A program made the translations under genes and the position numbers. A DNA stretch of 12,625 bases from Nitrospirota bacterium (lineage in GTDB: Bacteria > Nitrospirota > Nitrospiria > Nitrospirales > UBA8639), in contig QJYE01000370.1 in assembly GCA_003235785.1 (NCBI GenBank), positions 1-12,625 on the forward strand. Reading direction: 5' to 3'. Of the stretch, positions 8,658-12,625 are shown in pieces. Below the pieces are notes generated by a model. The model worked only from the letters and a program-made list of their open reading frames with translations. It had not been told where the DNA came from and did not search any database. Position 1 is the stretch's first letter. Each line of letters begins with the position of its first letter.

Positions 8658-11345
8658 TCAGGCCCCGCTCACTTTTTCAAGACGAACGCGAGTCACCTTG
8701 CAATAGGGCACCTGCGTCTCCGGATCAACAGTATATGGCAATAACCGACGAATCTCTTCATCAAAATGTTCGGGAAACACCGCCATGCCTTCTGGAACCC
8801 GCTCACGAAGGCCGACCGGGGCCATCACTTCGCCCAAAGCATTGCTCACTTTCACGGTGTCCCCCTCACTTAAGCCTCGTCGAGCTGCCTCTTCAGGATG
8901 CAGATAGATTTTCCCTTTGGCTTCGACTTGCACCAACCCCTTGGCTTTTCGGGAAAATTTTCCAGAATGAAACAACGACTGCGAGACCTGCAAGGTCAGG
9001 TGATCCGCATCATCAGGTGAATCGATAGGCGACAATTGATACCGCATAGCCACATCCCGCTGATAATCTGCCGTGACATATCTGGCGATGGCAGTGGCAT
9101 CAGGCTGCGCAGGCAACGGGGCAGGCCCTAACGTTCGCGTGCCGGGAAGAAGATTCCGAATTTCTTTGCCGATTTCCTTGACGTCTCCGTATTCCATCGG
9201 GTCATTCATCATCACCGAAAGCGCCGAAAAAATCTCCCAATCCGGCCGGCTGTCACCCACCAGATCTATAGCTCTTCGCACGGACTGAATATGGCCTTCC
9301 GTGTTCGTAAAGGTCCCGTCTTTTTCAGCATAGGAACACGCAGGCAGAACGACATGAGCCTCTTGGGCCGTTTCAGTCAAAAACAACTCCTGACAGACCA
9401 CCAGTTCGAGTTTCTCTAGCGCTGTCTGAATGCCTGATGACGGCGGCAAAGAAGCCAGCGGATTTTCCCCGACCACCAACAAGGCCTTCAACTTGCCCTG
9501 TTGAGCATCTTCAATCATCTGCGGCAAGGAGGAACCAGCCGTATCGGGAAGCGGCCGACCCCATGATTGCGCCAACGCTTCCCGCGCTTCAGCATCACCC
9601 AAGGATGTTCCACCAGGCAAGACTGCTCCAATCCCACCCATTTCAAAGGCCCCTTGATCATTGTTTTCTTCAGCCAAAGGCGCAAGGCCACAGCCGGGCT
9701 TGGTGAGCTTCCCCGTCAGTATTAAAAGATCCAACAGGTTCATCGTCATTCCAAATCCACCTTGAGACCTTAAGACACCAGGTCCCACCAGAATAACCAC
9801 TTTTTGGCCCAGACCAAAGACTTGCGCGGCTTGAGCAAACGAATCCGAATCCATTCCCGTTTGGGCATGGATGGCTCCCCACGAAAGTGCCTGCAGATTA
9901 GCTGTGATGTCGCTGAAATAGGGTTTCGCCTTGGCTTGCAATTCCGCATCAAGTCTTTGCTGATCAACCACCGCTTTTAACAGGCCCAGGATTGCCGCAG
10001 CATAGGCCGTCGGTTTGACAGCGAAATGATGTTGGGCCAGATTAGAGATATTGCTGATGTTTCCAATGGCCGGCACTAAGGCTTCAATCGTGATGAGCTT
10101 GGCACCTCGCCGTTTCACCGCTTCTTTGACCTTTAAACCCGTAATCGGATTGGTTTCTGTAAGGTTCGTCCCTACGAGTAACAACGTATCTGCCGCTTCA
10201 ATATCGTCGAAACTCACTGCCCAACGATGGGTACCTTGCACCCGTTGCATGGCATGCACGCCATTCAAATGACCATACCGCACGCTGCTATCAATGCGAT
10301 TGGTCCCAACCACAACACGCATGAATTTCTGAAAGACATAAACGTCTTCATTCGTACATCGCCCAGAGATCAACCCGCCTATCGCATCGGGACCGTATTT
10401 GGCCTTGATGGCCAACAATCGCTGCCCTACGAAATCCAACGCGTCTTCCCATTGAACGGCTTTGAAGGCCTTTCCCTCACGAATCAACGGTGAAGTCAAT
10501 CGATCGGGATGTTCACTCACATGGTAACCAAAGTAACCCCGCGCGCAGAGATCGCCATTATTTCGACCAGCACCTTGAGTAGAATTAATTTCTATAAGGG
10601 CATTGTCTTTGGTTTGGAAGGTGATTTGACAACCATCGCCACAATACCCACAGACAGAGTCCGTCCGCTTCAGCATCCACGGACGAAATTCGTACATGGA
10701 CAGTCGACTGGTAATGGCTCCAACCGGGCAAATCTGGATACACCCCCCACAAAATTCGCAATCCAATTCATGGGCACCAAAGGATTTGATTTCCGTCAAC
10801 GTCCCGCGACCCACCGGCGCGAGGGCTTTCACATCCATCACCTGATCACAATACCGCACGCAGCGTAAACATTGGACGCAACGATTCATTTGCGTTTCAA
10901 TAAGGGGACTAAAATATTCTTTCTGAAAAACCCGCTTCAGTTCTTTGAACCGGCTGGTCGTCGCCGTATATTCATGCGAAAAATCCTGCAGGTCACAGCG
11001 TCCACCCTGATCACATACCGGACAATCCAGCGGATGATTGGCGAGGATAAAATCCAAGACCGATTTGCGCGCCTCCTGGGCCTGGGCAGAAGAAGCCGAT
11101 TTCACCACCATGCCTTCGGCCACCGGTGTGCTGCATGATGTCTGCAATCGCGGCATCTTTTCAATTTCCACAAGACACATGCGGCAATTGGCATCCGGCG
11201 ACAACTTCGGGTGATAGCAGAAATGCGGAACCATGACCCCAACCTGACGCGCCGCTTCAATCACCAACGTCCCTTTAGGCACCGTGGCCGTCTGACCATC
11301 GATGGTCAACGTAATCATATCTTTGGTGGTAGATGATGTTGCCAT
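8658..11345 (-). CDS. nuoG: NADH-quinone oxidoreductase subunit G, with an additional 4Fe-4S motif
   Basis: Large Fe-S subunit of the complex I peripheral arm; 895 residues from the ATG chosen (E. coli 908). Domains in order: a 2Fe-2S ferredoxin fold with Cys43, 54, 57 and 71 (N1b); a His-Cys3 site with His104, Cys108, 111 and 117 (N5); two ferredoxin motifs with Cys156/159/162/166 and Cys196/199/202/206; the N7 site with Cys232, 235, 239 and 267; then the molybdopterin-oxidoreductase fold with its C-terminal barrel-like domain (about 785-890). The second ferredoxin motif is complete, whereas E. coli NuoG keeps only its last Cys, so one extra tetranuclear cluster is predicted, as in NAD-linked formate dehydrogenases and FeFe hydrogenases. 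At the formate dehydrogenase catalytic Cys/Sec position this protein has Gly358-His359. Start: ATG at 11345, 11 bp after the nuoF stop. A TTG at 11358-11360 overlapping that stop (TTGA) would add five residues. Neither has a clear ribosome site. Confidence 0.95.
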   Translation of the reverse strand: MATSSTTKDMITLTIDGQTATVPKGTLVIEAARQVGVMVPHFCYHPKLSPDANCRMCLVEIEKMPRLQTSCSTPVAEGMVVKSASSAQAQEARKSVLDFILANHPLDCPVCDQGGRCDLQDFSHEYTATTSRFKELKRVFQKEYFSPLIETQMNRCVQCLRCVRYCDQVMDVKALAPVGRGTLTEIKSFGAHELDCEFCGGCIQICPVGAITSRLSMYEFRPWMLKRTDSVCGYCGDGCQITFQTKDNALIEINSTQGAGRNNGDLCARGYFGYHVSEHPDRLTSPLIREGKAFKAVQWEDALDFVGQRLLAIKAKYGPDAIGGLISGRCTNEDVYVFQKFMRVVVGTNRIDSSVRYGHLNGVHAMQRVQGTHRWAVSFDDIEAADTLLLVGTNLTETNPITGLKVKEAVKRRGAKLITIEALVPAIGNISNISNLAQHHFAVKPTAYAAAILGLLKAVVDQQRLDAELQAKAKPYFSDITANLQALSWGAIHAQTGMDSDSFAQAAQVFGLGQKVVILVGPGVLRSQGGFGMTMNLLDLLILTGKLTKPGCGLAPLAEENNDQGAFEMGGIGAVLPGGTSLGDAEAREALAQSWGRPLPDTAGSSLPQMIEDAQQGKLKALLVVGENPLASLPPSSGIQTALEKLELVVCQELFLTETAQEAHVVLPACSYAEKDGTFTNTEGHIQSVRRAIDLVGDSRPDWEIFSALSVMMNDPMEYGDVKEIGKEIRNLLPGTRTLGPAPLPAQPDATAIARYVTADYQRDVAMRYQLSPIDSPDDADHLTLQVSQSLFHSGKFSRKAKGLVQVEAKGKIYLHPEEAARRGLSEGDTVKVSNALGEVMAPVGLRERVPEGMAVFPEHFDEEIRRLLPYTVDPETQVPYCKVTRVRLEKVSGA

Positions 11346-11356
11346 AGTCTTGTGAC

Positions 11357-12625
11357 TCAATGCGTCAGCACGGGAATTTCTTTTTTCCGGGGCGTCGTGG
11401 CTTGGGCTTCACGAATTAAGGCCTCATACTCATGGCGAAAATATTTTATGGTACTTTGAATGGGCCCAACCTCCGCTTCTCCAAACGCACAAACGGTGCG
11501 CCCCGCGATGTTCTTGCAAAGATCACTTAACAGCTCAATATCTCCTTCACGGCCTTGTTTGTTCCAGATTCGCTGGAGGGTTTGTACAAGCCACGAACTG
11601 CCTTCCCGACATGGCGTACATTTCCCGCAGGACTCATGATAGAAAAACTCCATCAACCGTAACGCTGCCCACACCATACTGGTGCCTTCTTCCATCACCG
11701 TCACACCACCCGACCCTAGCATAGAACCAGCCATAGCCACAGCTTCGAAATCCATCTTGACATCCAAATGTTCCGGGGTGAGGAACGGCGCAGATGCCCC
11801 GCCCGGAATAAAGGCTTTCAAGGGCTTATCCGATCGCATCCCTCCCCCGACGTCATAAATAAATTCACGAAAGGGAATGCCCATAGGCACTTCATAATTG
11901 CCCGGGCGCTTCACATGGCCACTGAGACAAAAGATCCTGGTGCCACAACTCTTCGGTGGAGACCCAATCCCGGCAAACCATTGGCCACCGCGATTGATGA
12001 TGTGCGGGATATTTGCCATGGTTTCAACATTATTCACCACAGTTGGCTTTTGATAGAGTCCATGAGTGGCAGGAAACGGTGGTTTAAAGCGGGGCATGCC
12101 CCGCTTGCCTTCTAATGATTCCAGGAGCGCCGTTTCTTCACCGCAGATATACGCACCGGCACCGGCATGAACATAAATCTTGATCGTCCGTCCACTGCCC
12201 AAGACATTCTCGCCAAGATATCCACCGGCATTGGCTTCGTGAACGGCTTTCTCGAGAATACTGGCCCCAAGCCGAAACTCCCCTCGAATATAAATGTAGG
12301 CCGTCTTGGCACCTATCGCAAAACAGGTAATGGCCATGCCCTCCAACATTTGGTGAGGGTCGCGCTCCATCAATTGCCGATCTTTAAACGTGCCGGGCTC
12401 GCTCTCATCCGCATTACAACAGAGATATATCGGCCCAGGGTGATCTTTAGGAATGAATCCCCATTTCACCCCGGTGGGAAAACCCGCACCTCCCCGGCCC
12501 CGCAAGCCTGATTTTTTGACTTCTTCAATCACCTGATCCGGCTGCATGTCTTGTAAAACTTTGCGAAGCGCTTGATAGCCGCCAGACCGCTCATACTCCG
12601 CCAACGATCCGGTATACCCGGGCTG
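11357..12625 (-). CDS. nuoF: NADH-quinone oxidoreductase subunit F (NADH/FMN subunit), 5' end outside window
   Basis: NADH-oxidising subunit at the tip of complex I. Visible are 422 residues plus the TGA stop; the reading frame runs open through the right edge (QPGYTGSLAEYERSGGY), so only a short N-terminal piece is missing (whole family about 420-445 residues). The TTG at 12602-12604 is an internal Leu codon, not the start. Motifs, counted from the first visible residue: GRGGAGFPTGVKW near 43-55 and the NADESEPGTFKDR block near 71-83 (FMN and NADH binding), GAGAYICGEETALLESLEG near 155-173, and the N3 4Fe-4S ligands Cys333, 336 and 339 in ESCGKCTPCREG with Cys379 in RTVCAFGEAE. All cofactor residues look intact. 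NuoE, the usual partner with the N1a cluster, would be expected just upstream beyond the window. Confidence 0.96.
   Translation of the reverse strand, partial: QPGYTGSLAEYERSGGYQALRKVLQDMQPDQVIEEVKKSGLRGRGGAGFPTGVKWGFIPKDHPGPIYLCCNADESEPGTFKDRQLMERDPHQMLEGMAITCFAIGAKTAYIYIRGEFRLGASILEKAVHEANAGGYLGENVLGSGRTIKIYVHAGAGAYICGEETALLESLEGKRGMPRFKPPFPATHGLYQKPTVVNNVETMANIPHIINRGGQWFAGIGSPPKSCGTRIFCLSGHVKRPGNYEVPMGIPFREFIYDVGGGMRSDKPLKAFIPGGASAPFLTPEHLDVKMDFEAVAMAGSMLGSGGVTVMEEGTSMVWAALRLMEFFYHESCGKCTPCREGSSWLVQTLQRIWNKQGREGDIELLSDLCKNIAGRTVCAFGEAEVGPIQSTIKYFRHEYEALIREAQATTPRKKEIPVLTH

Noticed and set aside
8651..8670. Hairpin GAGCG/CGCTC across the nuoG stop, considered as an intra-operon terminator
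   Set aside because: The stem is short and has no T-run after it on the minus strand; nuoH follows with a strong ribosome site. At most an mRNA-stability element.
8658..11345. NuoG as an independent formate dehydrogenase or hydrogenase large subunit
   Set aside because: No catalytic Cys/Sec (Gly instead), no H-cluster cysteines, and it lies between nuoF and nuoH in a classical operon with the NuoG-type N7 spacing.

Overview
The window holds the distal nine genes of a bacterial nuo operon (proton-pumping NADH:quinone oxidoreductase, respiratory complex I) on the minus strand. One convergent plus-strand gene for a drug/metabolite-type (EamA) transporter lies at the left edge. No RNA gene, mobile element, CRISPR array or phage sequence is visible.

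Layout, left to right: 1-195 is an AT-richer non-coding leader with a 12-bp palindrome. 196-1074 (+) is the EamA transporter. A 53-bp convergent gap follows. From 1128 to the right edge, read right to left, come nuoF (5' end cut off), nuoG, nuoH, nuoI, nuoJ, nuoK, nuoL, nuoM and nuoN. This is the classical F-G-H-I-J-K-L-M-N order. Gaps are 0-48 bp, with overlaps at J/K (1 bp) and M/N (ATGA), and a possible TTGA overlap at F/G. The cluster therefore looks like one transcription unit whose promoter and nuoA-E genes (if linked) lie beyond the right edge. No gene interrupts it.

How the genes work together: NuoF oxidises NADH through FMN and passes electrons through its N3 cluster to the clusters of NuoG and then NuoI (N6a/N6b). 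Quinone is reduced at the NuoI/NuoH interface (with NuoB and NuoD, not in the window). NuoH, J, K, L, M and N form the membrane arm. The charged residues expected in each antiporter-like subunit are present, so the encoded pump looks intact. The most distinctive protein is NuoG. It carries two complete four-cysteine ferredoxin motifs where E. coli-type NuoG has ligands for only one cluster there, it keeps the N7 ligands, and it has a formate-dehydrogenase-like molybdopterin fold with Gly at the position of the catalytic Cys/Sec.

Organism: a Gram-negative-type respiring bacterium of moderate G+C (about 50% by eye). Protein style and gene order would fit Nitrospirota (Nitrospira-like) or a related phylum, but this is an impression that the sequence alone cannot settle. 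Apart from NuoG this is an ordinary core-metabolism region, and I see no convincing undescribed system in it.
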